Assembly (NCBI GenBank): GCA_039180415.1
Contig: JBCDDH010000016.1
Location: 1 to 54,147, forward strand
Length of the DNA stretch: 54,147 nucleotides
Source of the DNA: CAZIXN01 sp039180415
Lineage (GTDB): Bacteria; Planctomycetota; Phycisphaerae; Phycisphaerales; Phycisphaeraceae
Direction: 5' to 3'
Each line of letters starts with the position of its first letter. Positions within the stretch are counted from its first letter, which is position 1. Under the pieces are notes generated by a model. It ran no database searches. It was not told the origin of the DNA and saw only the letters and a list, made by a program, of their open reading frames with translations. Of the stretch, positions 7,796 to 17,195 are shown in pieces. A program made the position numbers and the translations under genes.

Positions 7796-10021
7796 ATGGT
7801 TGATCGCAACGCCGACCGCGACAAGGTGCTCGCCGCTTCGGACATCGTCGAGGTGGTCGGCGAGCACGTGCAGTTGCGAGCGAAAGGGCGGGAGTTCGCG
7901 GCGGTTTGCTGCTTCCACGACGACACGAAGCCGTCGATGTACGTCTCGCCGCAGAAGCAGATATTCAAATGTTTTGCGTGTGGTGCGGGGGGGTCGGTGT
8001 TCGACTTCGTGATGCGGTACCACAAGCTCACGTTCCCCGAAGCGCTGAAATACTTGGCGGATCGGGCCGGCGTCGAGCTCACGCCCTGGAAACCCCGAAA
8101 GGGCGGGGGCGAGAAAAAGGAAGGCCCCAGCGACCGGGAACGCCAGAGCGAAGCCAACGCCCAGGCGCTGAGCTTTTATTCGGCATTGCTCGACCACGTC
8201 GAGCACGGCCGGGAAGCCCGCGACTACCTGGAGCGCCGCGGCGTCACGAAAGAGATGATCCGCGCCTTCGGGCTGGGCGTCGCCCCCGACCGCTGGGACG
8301 GCCTGGCCACCATGGTTGGGCACAAGAAATGGGACGCCGCCGCGTTCGTGTCCATCGGGCTGATCAAGCCCCGCAAGGGCACGCCCGCCGCGCCCCCGGA
8401 AGACGCGATCGTCGAGCCCGGGCAGATGCCCAAGCTCACGCCCGAGACCGGCGACTGCTTCGACCTGCTCCGGCACCGCCTGATCTTCCCGATCTACGAC
8501 CAGCTCGGCCGACCCGTCGCGTTCGGCGGGCGGAAGCTGCGCGAAGAAGACGAGCCGAAGTACCTCAACAGCCCCGAGTCGCAGGTCTTCAAGAAGGCCG
8601 GGACGCTGTACGGGCTGCACGTCGCGAAGAAGTCGATCATCGATTCGAAGACCGCGGTGATGGTCGAGGGCTACACCGACGTGATCGCCTGCCACCAGGC
8701 CGGCGCGACCAACGTGGTCGCCGCGTTGGGCACGGCCCTGACGCCCGAGCACGCCAAGGTGCTCAAGCGGTTCTGCGAGAAGGTCGTGCTCGTGATGGAC
8801 GGCGACGAAGCCGGGCAGAAGGCCGCCGACCGCGCGATCGAGGTGTTCCTCACGGCCGAGGTGGACGTGTTCCTGGCGACCATCCCCGGCGGGGCCGACC
8901 CGGACGATTTGCTTAAACAGGACGACGGCTTGAAGCGGTGGTCGGCTTTGGTTGAAGACGCCAAGGACGCCCTGGAATGGCAGTTCGACCGGTTGTCCGA
9001 GCAACTCGACGCGGCGGGCACGGTGACGGGGCGGCAGCGGTTGGCCGAGGCGTTCGCGCAACGCGTGGTGGACGCGGGGCTTGTCCGGGTGGGCTCGCTG
9101 CGGCGGGCGTTGGTGGTGCAGCGGCTGTCCGAGCTGCTTGGGCTGGATCGGGCGGGGGTCGAGGCCCTGCTCAAATCGTTCAAGCCCCGGCCGCGATATT
9201 CGGAGCGCCCGGCTCCGCCGCGTCCGGAAACCACTCAGAATTCTTCGGGGGCCGACGCCCCACCCGCCCACGTTTACGACGACCTGCACGACGAAAGCGC
9301 CGCGGCGGGCGACTTGGATTTCGATCCCGGCCTGCCTGAATGCACTTCCGTCCCGGGATTCCCGGACCCCGGCGCTCCCGCGAACCTGCTTGGCCCTGGC
9401 GAGGCGTCGTCCGAACCCGGGGCGGAGGGAAATCAAGGAAATCAAGCGGATTCTTCCGTTGCTTTGCCTATTTCCGGGGCTAAACTGAAAGGCATACATA
9501 AGGCGGAACAGCGTGTCCTCGCGGCCCTGTTGACCGACCCGGCTTTGTTCCAGACGAGCCTCCCCGATGGGCGCAGCATCGACGAATCGATCGCACCGGC
9601 AGAGTTCGTCACCCCAATCCATCGTGGTGTGTACCAACGCCTGTTCGACGCGCTGTGCGACGATCGGCGTCCCACGCTTTCCGGCCTGCTCGCCGAATTT
9701 TCCGAGCGGGGCGACATCGCGGCCGTCGACGCCCTCACCGCCGCCGACGTCGAATTGGTCAGCCTGATCCCCCATGACGAGCACGGCAACCCCGACCCCG
9801 ACGCGTTGCGTACGAACCTCTTGGAATCGGCCGAGCGGCTGCTGAGTTTTCACGAAGAGCGACGCTTCGAGCAAGCCAAGCGGCAACTAGCCCGGCCCGC
9901 CGACACGAACGCCGACCCCACGTCGGAGCCGACCACCGACCCCGCCGCCCTCAACGCCCTGCTCGACCAGCTCCGAACGTCGAACTCGCCCAAACGCATC
10001 GGCAAACCCCGCCCCGCCTGA
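7796..10021 (+). CDS. dnaG: DNA primase
   Basis: A 741-residue bacterial primase, the enzyme that makes RNA primers for replication. The N-terminal CHC2 zinc domain has Cys38, His41, Cys59 and Cys62 (CCFH ... KCFACG). The Toprim core shows MVEGYTDVIACHQAG and VLVMDGDEAGQ with the catalytic Glu and metal-binding Asp residues. The C-terminal helicase-interaction domain follows after about residue 560. The protein is longer than the usual ~600 residues. A low-complexity Pro/Asp/Gly/Ser linker of roughly 90-100 residues separates core and C domain (about 9200-9480), and a short Pro-rich insert sits near 8380-8450. The start ATG at 7796 immediately precedes the family N terminus. It is followed by rpoD after 50 bases. 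Confidence 0.93.
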   Translation: MVDRNADRDKVLAASDIVEVVGEHVQLRAKGREFAAVCCFHDDTKPSMYVSPQKQIFKCFACGAGGSVFDFVMRYHKLTFPEALKYLADRAGVELTPWKPRKGGGEKKEGPSDRERQSEANAQALSFYSALLDHVEHGREARDYLERRGVTKEMIRAFGLGVAPDRWDGLATMVGHKKWDAAAFVSIGLIKPRKGTPAAPPEDAIVEPGQMPKLTPETGDCFDLLRHRLIFPIYDQLGRPVAFGGRKLREEDEPKYLNSPESQVFKKAGTLYGLHVAKKSIIDSKTAVMVEGYTDVIACHQAGATNVVAALGTALTPEHAKVLKRFCEKVVLVMDGDEAGQKAADRAIEVFLTAEVDVFLATIPGGADPDDLLKQDDGLKRWSALVEDAKDALEWQFDRLSEQLDAAGTVTGRQRLAEAFAQRVVDAGLVRVGSLRRALVVQRLSELLGLDRAGVEALLKSFKPRPRYSERPAPPRPETTQNSSGADAPPAHVYDDLHDESAAAGDLDFDPGLPECTSVPGFPDPGAPANLLGPGEASSEPGAEGNQGNQADSSVALPISGAKLKGIHKAEQRVLAALLTDPALFQTSLPDGRSIDESIAPAEFVTPIHRGVYQRLFDALCDDRRPTLSGLLAEFSERGDIAAVDALTAADVELVSLIPHDEHGNPDPDALRTNLLESAERLLSFHEERRFEQAKRQLARPADTNADPTSEPTTDPAALNALLDQLRTSNSPKRIGKPRPA

Positions 10022-10071
10022 TCCACCCCCAACGAACGATCCCGACCCGTTCCCTTTCCAGGAAACCCGCC

Positions 10072-11937
<1,866 letters not shown>

Positions 11938-11986
11938 AACGCCCTCGGGTCGGTGCCGCCGTCACGATTGAACGACCGTTCGTGCG

Positions 11987-12510
11987 GTGCGGGGTCGAAC
12001 CCACCTTCATCTGAAAAACCAGCATCGTCGTCCGTTGCCCGAAGCGTTGGCGGACGACGATGTTCATTTGGCAGAAAACCTGGTCGAGCGGGTGACCGCA
12101 AGCTTGACCCGCCCAGGCGAAGTGGTGCTTGATCCGTTTGCGGGCTTCGGCGCCGTCTCCACGGTCGCGGAGGAGATGGGCCGCGAAGGCTGGGGGATCG
12201 AGTTGGACGCAGAGCGCGCCGCGTATACGCGGAGCCAGCTGCGACACGGCGAACGGCTCATTCCACGGCGATGTGCGGCAGATCGAAGCCTTGGGCCTGC
12301 CTCGGATCGATCTGGCGTTTTGTTCGCTGCCCTATATGGCGCGCGGACACGAAGAAGACCCGCTCACCAACTACATCGCGTCTGGCCGTGGATTCGACGC
12401 TTACCTCGACGAGTTGTCCGATGCCTTTCGACGGCGAGATCTTGGTCGCGTGGGATCGCTACGGCTGCGGATACGCCCACAGCGATTGCCTCGTCTACAC
12501 CATCGCCTGA
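11987..12510 (+). pseudogene. DNA methyltransferase relic with two frameshifts
   Basis: Fragments of one SAM-dependent DNA methyltransferase run through three frames in order. Frame 1 (GTG at 11987) carries motif I, VVLDPFAGFGAVST, followed by GWGIELD. The next frame continues from about 12262 with HGDVRQIEALGLPRIDLAF and a motif IV-like CSLPYM. The third takes over near 12430 with GEILVAWDRYGCGYAHSDC and stops at 12510. Removing one base near 12262 (ATTCCAC) restores a smooth join to LIHGDVRQ. The reading order and family motifs make a broken gene more likely than chance, although assembly errors could mimic it. The relic is short and lacks an intact C-terminal part. It has no restriction partner nearby. 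Confidence 0.65.
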
Positions 12511-12534
12511 TTGCGGGTTTGGTACAACCGCCGC

Positions 12535-13683
12535 ATGCCCCTTCCCGACCGCGACCTTAAACATCTAGTCGGACTCACCGGCCTGCCTACCGCCGCCGGC
12601 CGCGAAGACGCCGTCGTGGCTTGGGTGACGCGCTGGGCAAAGCGCCACCCTTGGGTTGCGCTCGACGCCGACGCCTACGGCAACTTGACGCTACGCGATC
12701 GGCGTTGGCTCCGTCGCAAGTCGGTTGGGCCGATCGTGGCCGTCGCCCACATGGACCACCCCGCGTTCGTCGGTGTTGAAAGCCACGGCCGCGAAGCCGT
12801 TGCGCACTTCCGCGGTGGCGTCAAGGCCGAGTACTTCATGGGTGCCGCGGTCCGCCGTTGGTCCGGTACGAAGCGCGGCGAGCGCGGCGTCATCGTCCGC
12901 TACGAAAAAGACCAGACGCCCCCCGAAAAACCGTTGGGGACCGGCCCGGGTCCCAGAGTCACGATCCGTTTCCCCCGTGACGCCAGGGTTCGGCCCGACG
13001 ACATCCTGACCTGGGACCTGCCCGACGCGAAGATCGGCGGCGGCCGGCTCCGCGCTCCGGCTTGCGACAACCTTGCCGGCGTCGCCGCGGCGCTCACGGC
13101 CCTCGAGCGCACGCACACCCGACCCGAGCGCGACGCCGCCGAGCTGCGCGTTCTGCTTACCCGCGCCGAGGAGATCGGATTCGTCGGCGCGCTGGGGGTC
13201 TGCGAAGACCAAAGCCTCCCGCGAGACGCCCGCGTGGTCGTGCTCGAAGCTTCGAAAACGCTGGACCACGCGCCGATCGGTGCGGGCCCGATCGTCCGGG
13301 TCGGCGACCGCCTCAGCGTCTTCGACGCCGAGCTCACCGACGGGCTCGCCCAAGCCGCCCGGCGAATTGCCGACGACGATTCGACGTTCGCTTGGCAACG
13401 CAAGCTGATGGACGGCGGCGCGTGTGAAGCCACCGCCTTCGCCGCCTACGGCCACCGTGCCGCTTGCGTCTGTGTGCCCTTGGGCAATTACCACAACATG
13501 AACGAAGCCCGTCGGCGCATCGATCGCGAGTCCATCGCGGTCGCCGATTGGCGGGGTATGGTGCGGTTGTTGGCTGAGTTGCCCGCCACGATCGGCAACC
13601 CGTGCAGCAATCCGATACTTGGCGTTCGGGTTCGTTTGAGTAGCCGCTTCGCGGTACAGCGTGCCGTGCTCTCACGCTCATAA
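12535..13683 (+). CDS. M42-family metallopeptidase (aminopeptidase/endoglucanase-like)
   Basis: A 382-residue cytoplasmic di-metal peptidase of the M42 type. Visible metal and catalytic motifs are VAHMDHPAFVG (first His/Asp), ACDNLAGVAAAL (bridging Asp), TRAEEIGFVGALG (catalytic Glu-Glu) and a late CVPLGNYHNMNE carrying the last His. The family trims N-terminal residues from peptides, typically as large dodecameric shells. The ATG at 12535 is preferred to a TTG eight codons upstream because the family N terminus begins there. It ends in an S/R-rich tail. The annotated stop is 30 bases before the T-run of a terminator that serves the opposite strand. Confidence 0.82.
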   Translation: MPLPDRDLKHLVGLTGLPTAAGREDAVVAWVTRWAKRHPWVALDADAYGNLTLRDRRWLRRKSVGPIVAVAHMDHPAFVGVESHGREAVAHFRGGVKAEYFMGAAVRRWSGTKRGERGVIVRYEKDQTPPEKPLGTGPGPRVTIRFPRDARVRPDDILTWDLPDAKIGGGRLRAPACDNLAGVAAALTALERTHTRPERDAAELRVLLTRAEEIGFVGALGVCEDQSLPRDARVVVLEASKTLDHAPIGAGPIVRVGDRLSVFDAELTDGLAQAARRIADDDSTFAWQRKLMDGGACEATAFAAYGHRAACVCVPLGNYHNMNEARRRIDRESIAVADWRGMVRLLAELPATIGNPCSNPILGVRVRLSSRFAVQRAVLSRS

Positions 13684-13712
13684 CAACCAGAAACGTTCGC
13701 CCGAAACGTTCA

Positions 13713-13797
13713 TAAAAAAACGCCCGGTGCCCCACGAGGGGGTCACCGGACGCTTCCGGGGGCAAGATTGGAATCTTAGGGTTTCCCCTTGATTCAT
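13713..13797 (-). ncRNA. candidate small RNA (~83 nt) with own promoter and terminator
   Basis: A self-contained transcription unit on the minus strand. It has a promoter at 13803-13831, a predicted 5' end near 13796 and a terminator with U7 at 13714-13720. The RNA would carry a GGGGAAACCC hairpin (GNRA-type loop), an AAGATT/AATCTT stem (13764-13777) and the terminator. CCGGA (13746-13750) can alternatively pair with TCCGG (13755-13759), which would break the terminator arm, so two exclusive folds are possible. The 81-codon frame crossing it has no family resemblance and extends through the terminator. Function unknown; no known RNA family recognised. Confidence 0.5.
13714..13749 (-). terminator. 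intrinsic terminator, minus strand
   Basis: The stem CCGGTG+CCCC (13724-13733) pairs with GGGG+CACCGG (ending 13749, with a small bulge) around ACGA. On the minus strand it is followed by seven Us (13714-13720). There is no T run on the plus side, so it serves the minus-strand small RNA rather than the M42 gene. Confidence 0.8.
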
Positions 13798-13802
13798 CTC
13801 AA

Positions 13803-13831
13803 AGTATAGAACGGTCATCGGACCTTTGCAA
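13803..13831 (-). promoter_or_regulatory. sigma-70-type promoter for the small RNA
   Basis: Reading the minus strand, TTGCAA (13826-13831) and TATACT (13803-13808) are separated by exactly 17 bases. They match the -35 consensus in 4 of 6 positions and the -10 consensus in 5 of 6. The surrounding sequence is less G+C rich than the genome average. Confidence 0.55.
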
Positions 13832-14083
13832 ATCATACTTGCGAATTTCGCGATCGCCATTGGAATCATCCTGAGAGATATCGGCCGCGCAAGCGATGCG
13901 CAGCAACACTCACCGCCGCGCAATCACAGGTTTGAAGACGGAATCAGGCTAATTTATAAATATTTGATTTAAAATATTTTATGTGATTCGATGTGGCTTG
14001 GTGGTCGGGCATCCTGGTTGCGGTGGGTTCGGAGCATGACGGTTTAAGCCGGATGAATACCGAGTCGTACCAGAGATTTTTCC
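13832..14083. other. A+T-rich gap before the flagellar operon
   Basis: Together with the small-RNA unit this fills the 400-base gap between the M42 gene and the flagellar block. The centre (13944-13985) is strikingly A+T rich (AATTTATAAATATTTGATTT), as in an upstream activation or promoter region. No gene is supported on either strand. A candidate sigma-54 site is listed separately. Confidence 0.5.
14007..14021 (+). promoter_or_regulatory. candidate sigma-54 (-24/-12) promoter of the flagellar operon
   Basis: GGGCAT-CCTGG-TTGC has the GG-N10-GC spacing required by RpoN (GG at 14008-14009, GC at 14020-14021), and GGCA plus TTGC match the core consensus TGGCAC-N5-TTGC. It lies 62 bases upstream of the first small ORF of the flagellar run, just after an A+T-rich stretch that could bind an activator or bend. 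Many flagellar rod/hook genes in other phyla use sigma-54. It could be chance in a 15-base match. Confidence 0.35.
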
Positions 14084-14287
14084 ATGCCCGAATCCCGGTT
14101 GAATCACACCGCTTGGCTGACGCTGTTGGAAGCGGTCGAGCCCAGCCTTGACACGGATCCGGCCGCGTTGGGGCGGGCGATCGGCCGCTGGGCCACCCTC
14201 GCCGCCGCCGCCCACCGAGTGGAAGACCTTCCATTTAAGCCCGGCGAAGCCCGGGAAACGTCCACCCTGGCGGAGGCGCGGCGATGA
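14084..14287 (+). CDS. small protein at the head of the flagellar operon
   Basis: A 67-residue protein, MPESRLNHTAWLTLLEAVEP..., mostly helical in character (Ala/Leu-rich middle, ALGRAIGRWATLAAAAHRVED), without signal peptide or membrane segment. Its stop overlaps the flgF start in ATGA (14284-14287), so translation is probably coupled. Being the first gene behind the candidate promoter, it may be a flagellar regulator or chaperone, but I recognise no family. Codon use matches its neighbours. Confidence 0.6.
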   Translation: MPESRLNHTAWLTLLEAVEPSLDTDPAALGRAIGRWATLAAAAHRVEDLPFKPGEARETSTLAEARR

Positions 14288-15063
14288 ATTACGGCCTCTA
14301 TCTCTCCGCTTCCGGGCTGGTCACCAACAGCTACCGGCAGGACGTGTTTGCTAACAACCTCGCCAACGTCAATACCGTCGGTTTCAAACCCGACCTGGCC
14401 ACCGTTCAGTCTCGCCCCTCCCAATCCGCCGAAGACCACCTCGGGCTGGACGTCTCGCGGCAACTCCTCGACCGGCTTGGCGGCGGGGTTTACGCAGCGC
14501 CGCAACGCATCGGTTTCGCACAAGGAGCTCCCGAAAAGACCGGCCGGGCGATGGACGCCTACCTCGAAGACCGCCTCGATTTCTTCCGGGTCCGCGCTCC
14601 CGGAGAAAACGGCCAACTCGAAACTCAGCTCACCCGAGACGGCCGGTTGATGACCAACGATCAGGGCCAACTCGTCACGCCACAGGGCTACCCGGTCCTC
14701 GACGCCAAGGGCCGAACGATCGAGCTGCCGCCCAACTTGCCCACCCGTGTCGGCACCGAGGGCTGGATCACCGGGCCCGACGGGCAGCGCCTCGCGCAGG
14801 TGGGGGTGGTCCGGGTGAGCGAACCCACCATGCTCAAGAAGGCCGGCGGCAACCGGTTCACCCTCGTCGGCGACGCCGGCCTCCAGACACTCGACGCCCC
14901 CAACGTCCGCGGCGGCACGCTCGAAAGCTCCGCCGTCGATCCGATCTCCGCGTTGCTGCAAGTCATCAATGCGACCAAGGCCGCCTCGGGCAACGCCAGC
15001 ATGATCCGCTACCACGACACCGTCATGGATCAGGCGATCAACACGTTCGGGAGGGTCGCGTAG
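14284..15063 (+). CDS. flgF: flagellar basal-body rod protein (FlgF type)
   Basis: A 259-residue member of the FlgE/F/G axial family. The N-terminal signature ANNLANVNTVGFKPD (about residues 24-38) and a C-terminal NATKAASGNASMIRYHD helix mark the rod/hook fold, whose two ends form the D0 coiled-coil. FlgF is the proximal rod subunit, exported by the flagellar type III system without a cleaved signal. GGAGG lies 8 bases before the ATG. Assignment to FlgF rather than FlgG follows from its position before a clear flgG and from its shorter, more divergent middle. It is coupled to the upstream small ORF. Confidence 0.82.
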   Translation: MNYGLYLSASGLVTNSYRQDVFANNLANVNTVGFKPDLATVQSRPSQSAEDHLGLDVSRQLLDRLGGGVYAAPQRIGFAQGAPEKTGRAMDAYLEDRLDFFRVRAPGENGQLETQLTRDGRLMTNDQGQLVTPQGYPVLDAKGRTIELPPNLPTRVGTEGWITGPDGQRLAQVGVVRVSEPTMLKKAGGNRFTLVGDAGLQTLDAPNVRGGTLESSAVDPISALLQVINATKAASGNASMIRYHDTVMDQAINTFGRVA

Positions 15064-15157
15064 CGACGCAGAGAAACGAGCCGGAAGGCTCCGCGGCGGA
15101 GGCGGTTTACGGGTCTCCGTTCTTCATTTTCACTCTTAACGCTTTGTTTTTACCGCC

Positions 15158-15967
15158 ATGGCCACCAACGCTCTCCACTCCGCCGCGACCGGCCTCCGTG
15201 CCCTGTCCACCAAGCTCGACGTGCTGGCCAACAACTTGGCCAACGCCAATACGGTCGGCTTCAAAGGCTCTCGCGTGAACTTCGAAGACCTCATCTACGA
15301 GCACAAGAAACAGCCCGGCGTCGAAAACGCCACCGGCACGCTCACGCCCGCGGGCCTGCAGATCGGCCTGGGCGTCGACATCAGCAACACGCAGCTCGAC
15401 TTCTCGCAGGGCTCCGCTTCGGCGACCGAGCGCCCGCTCGACGTCGCCATCGCCGGCGACGGCTTCTTCAAAGTCACCCTGCCCAACGACCTGGGCGGGG
15501 GCGTCGGTTATACCCGCGCGGGCAATTTCTTCCGCAACAACCAGGGAGACCTGGTCTTGGGCAACAGCTCCGGCTTCCTACTCGAGCCGGGCATCACCAT
15601 CCCCGACGAAATCCCCGAAGACCGCATCACCATCTCCAAGGACGGCACCGTCAGCGTCACCAACAACGCCGGCCAGACCACCGAACTCGGTCAACTCGAA
15701 CTTGCGACGTTCGTGAACAAGGCCGGCCTCAAAAGCGTCGGCGGCAACGTCTTCATCGAAACCGACGGCTCCGGCCCGCCCATCGAAGGCGAACCCGGCA
15801 CCGGCGGCTTGGGCACGATCGAGCAGGGCTTCCTCGAACAGTCCAACGTCGATCCGGTGAAGGAACTCGTGAACCTGATCAAAACTCAGCGGGCGTTCGA
15901 GCTCAACTCGCAGACCATCCAGGCGGCCGACGAAGTGATGCAGGTGGTGGGCAACCTACGCCGGTAA
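15158..15967 (+). CDS. flgG: flagellar distal rod protein
   Basis: A 269-residue axial protein with the classic N-terminal block LANNLANANTVGFKGSRVNFEDL, the conserved GDGFFKVTLP and GYTRAGNFFRNNQGDLV in the middle, and the C-terminal EQSNVDPVKELVNLIKTQR...INQ-type helix (here ending VMQVVGNLRR). FlgG forms the distal rod, which passes through the P and L rings. The length matches the family norm of ~260. There is no recognisable Shine-Dalgarno before the ATG at 15158, and 94 T-rich bases separate it from flgF. This is unusual in an otherwise tightly packed operon and may hide an extra promoter. Confidence 0.93.
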   Translation: MATNALHSAATGLRALSTKLDVLANNLANANTVGFKGSRVNFEDLIYEHKKQPGVENATGTLTPAGLQIGLGVDISNTQLDFSQGSASATERPLDVAIAGDGFFKVTLPNDLGGGVGYTRAGNFFRNNQGDLVLGNSSGFLLEPGITIPDEIPEDRITISKDGTVSVTNNAGQTTELGQLELATFVNKAGLKSVGGNVFIETDGSGPPIEGEPGTGGLGTIEQGFLEQSNVDPVKELVNLIKTQRAFELNSQTIQAADEVMQVVGNLRR

Positions 15968-16025
15968 GTTTCGGTTCTCCTTGATCGACCAACAAAAAAC
16001 CAACCATCAACGCAAACCGAAAGGC

Positions 16026-17192
16026 ATGGACGCCTTGGCGCACACGAAAACCAATCTCACGCGACGCGGGCTCCTGCTCGGCTTGCTTACGCTGCTGCTG
16101 ATCGTCTGGGCCGTGGGTTTGGCCAACGGGCAGACGGTCCACCTCAAGCGTCAGGCCGCGATCGACGCGGCCCAAGTCCAGCGGCAGGGGGGCGTGACGC
16201 TCGGCGACGTCGCCGAGCTATCCGGCTTGGGCGAAGGCGAAACGGCGGCGCTGCGATCGCTGATCGTTGTGCCCGACGGGCCGATCGCAGACCGCGTCAC
16301 GCTCGCCGACGTCCGCTCCTCCCTTCGCCAAGCCGGCGTCAACCTCGGGCTGCTCACGCTTCGCGGCTTTGCCGAATGCGAGCTGCTCCGGGACGCCGAG
16401 CCCGCCGCGATCGATGAGGTCCGGCCTTCGGGCGTGCAGCCGTCCCCCGGTTCTGTCCCGCAAGCGGCCGCCGCGTTGCCCGCAGCGCCGTTGGACCTCC
16501 GGGACGCGTCCACCGTTCGAGGCTTGATCGAAGCGCGGGTCCGAGCCGCGTTGAATCTGCCCGCCGAACAGGTCGTGTGCATCTTCGACGGACGCGACGA
16601 CGCCACGATCAACCAAAGCACGCTGGGCGCGGCCTTCGAGATCGAGCCCATCGGCGATGTCCGGCTCGGGCGGATGAACTTCCGCGTCAAACGCACCGCG
16701 GGTTTCGGGGAGCCGACGCGGGAAACCGTCGGCGTCCGCGTCGGCTGGAAGACTCGGGTCGTCACCGCGACCCGTGACATCGCCAAGCACGAACGGCTCA
16801 GCGAAGCGAACCTCGCTCTGGTCGAAGTCACGCTCGAACGCGGCCTCGACGGAGAGCTCTTCGCGCTCGAAGCGGTCCGCGGCGCGGTCGCCGCGGCCAC
16901 CGTCCGCGCCGGCCGGCCCGTGCTCCGCGAAGACCTCGGCCGGCCGACGCTCGTGAAGCGGGGTCAGGCCGTGACGGTGCGGGTCCGCCGCGGCAATTTC
17001 GAGATGACCACCACGGCTTTCGCCGACCACGACGCCGCGTTGCACGAGCCCGTGACGCTCCGCAACCAGGCCCGCCGCACCCGCGACACTCAGACGTTCC
17101 GCGCGTACGTCACCGGCCCGGCCCGCGTGACCGTGCGGCCCGAAAACCCTTCCGATTCCCCGGAATCCACACAACTCGCCCACGGAGGCTGA
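16026..17192 (+). CDS. flgA: flagella basal-body P-ring chaperone FlgA
   Basis: A 388-residue exported protein with a membrane signal (LLLGLLTLLLIVWAVGLANG), a central region, and a C-terminal SAF-like domain (RDIAKHERLSEANLALVEV ... AGRPVLREDLGRP ... VKRGQAVTVRV), which is the FlgA signature. FlgA helps FlgI assemble into the P ring in the periplasm. The protein is longer than the ~220 residues of enterobacterial FlgA because of an N-terminal extra domain. I chose the ATG at 16026; a TTG at 15981 in the same frame is possible, and neither has a well-spaced Shine-Dalgarno. It sits between flgG and flgH, three bases before the latter. Confidence 0.85.
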   Translation: MDALAHTKTNLTRRGLLLGLLTLLLIVWAVGLANGQTVHLKRQAAIDAAQVQRQGGVTLGDVAELSGLGEGETAALRSLIVVPDGPIADRVTLADVRSSLRQAGVNLGLLTLRGFAECELLRDAEPAAIDEVRPSGVQPSPGSVPQAAAALPAAPLDLRDASTVRGLIEARVRAALNLPAEQVVCIFDGRDDATINQSTLGAAFEIEPIGDVRLGRMNFRVKRTAGFGEPTRETVGVRVGWKTRVVTATRDIAKHERLSEANLALVEVTLERGLDGELFALEAVRGAVAAATVRAGRPVLREDLGRPTLVKRGQAVTVRVRRGNFEMTTTAFADHDAALHEPVTLRNQARRTRDTQTFRAYVTGPARVTVRPENPSDSPESTQLAHGG

Positions 17193-17195
17193 CCC

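Noticed and set aside
6701..9886. A 1061-codon minus-strand open frame
   Set aside because: It lies antisense to the lipoprotein, rpmB and dnaG, which have clear families; long antisense frames are expected at this G+C.
11950..12010. A tRNA suggested by GGTCGAACCC
   Set aside because: No acceptor stem, D or anticodon arm could be placed; the bases belong to the methyltransferase relic's start.
13678..13923. An 81-residue minus-strand gene
   Set aside because: The frame runs through a promoter and a terminator and has no family resemblance; the small-RNA reading explains the signals.
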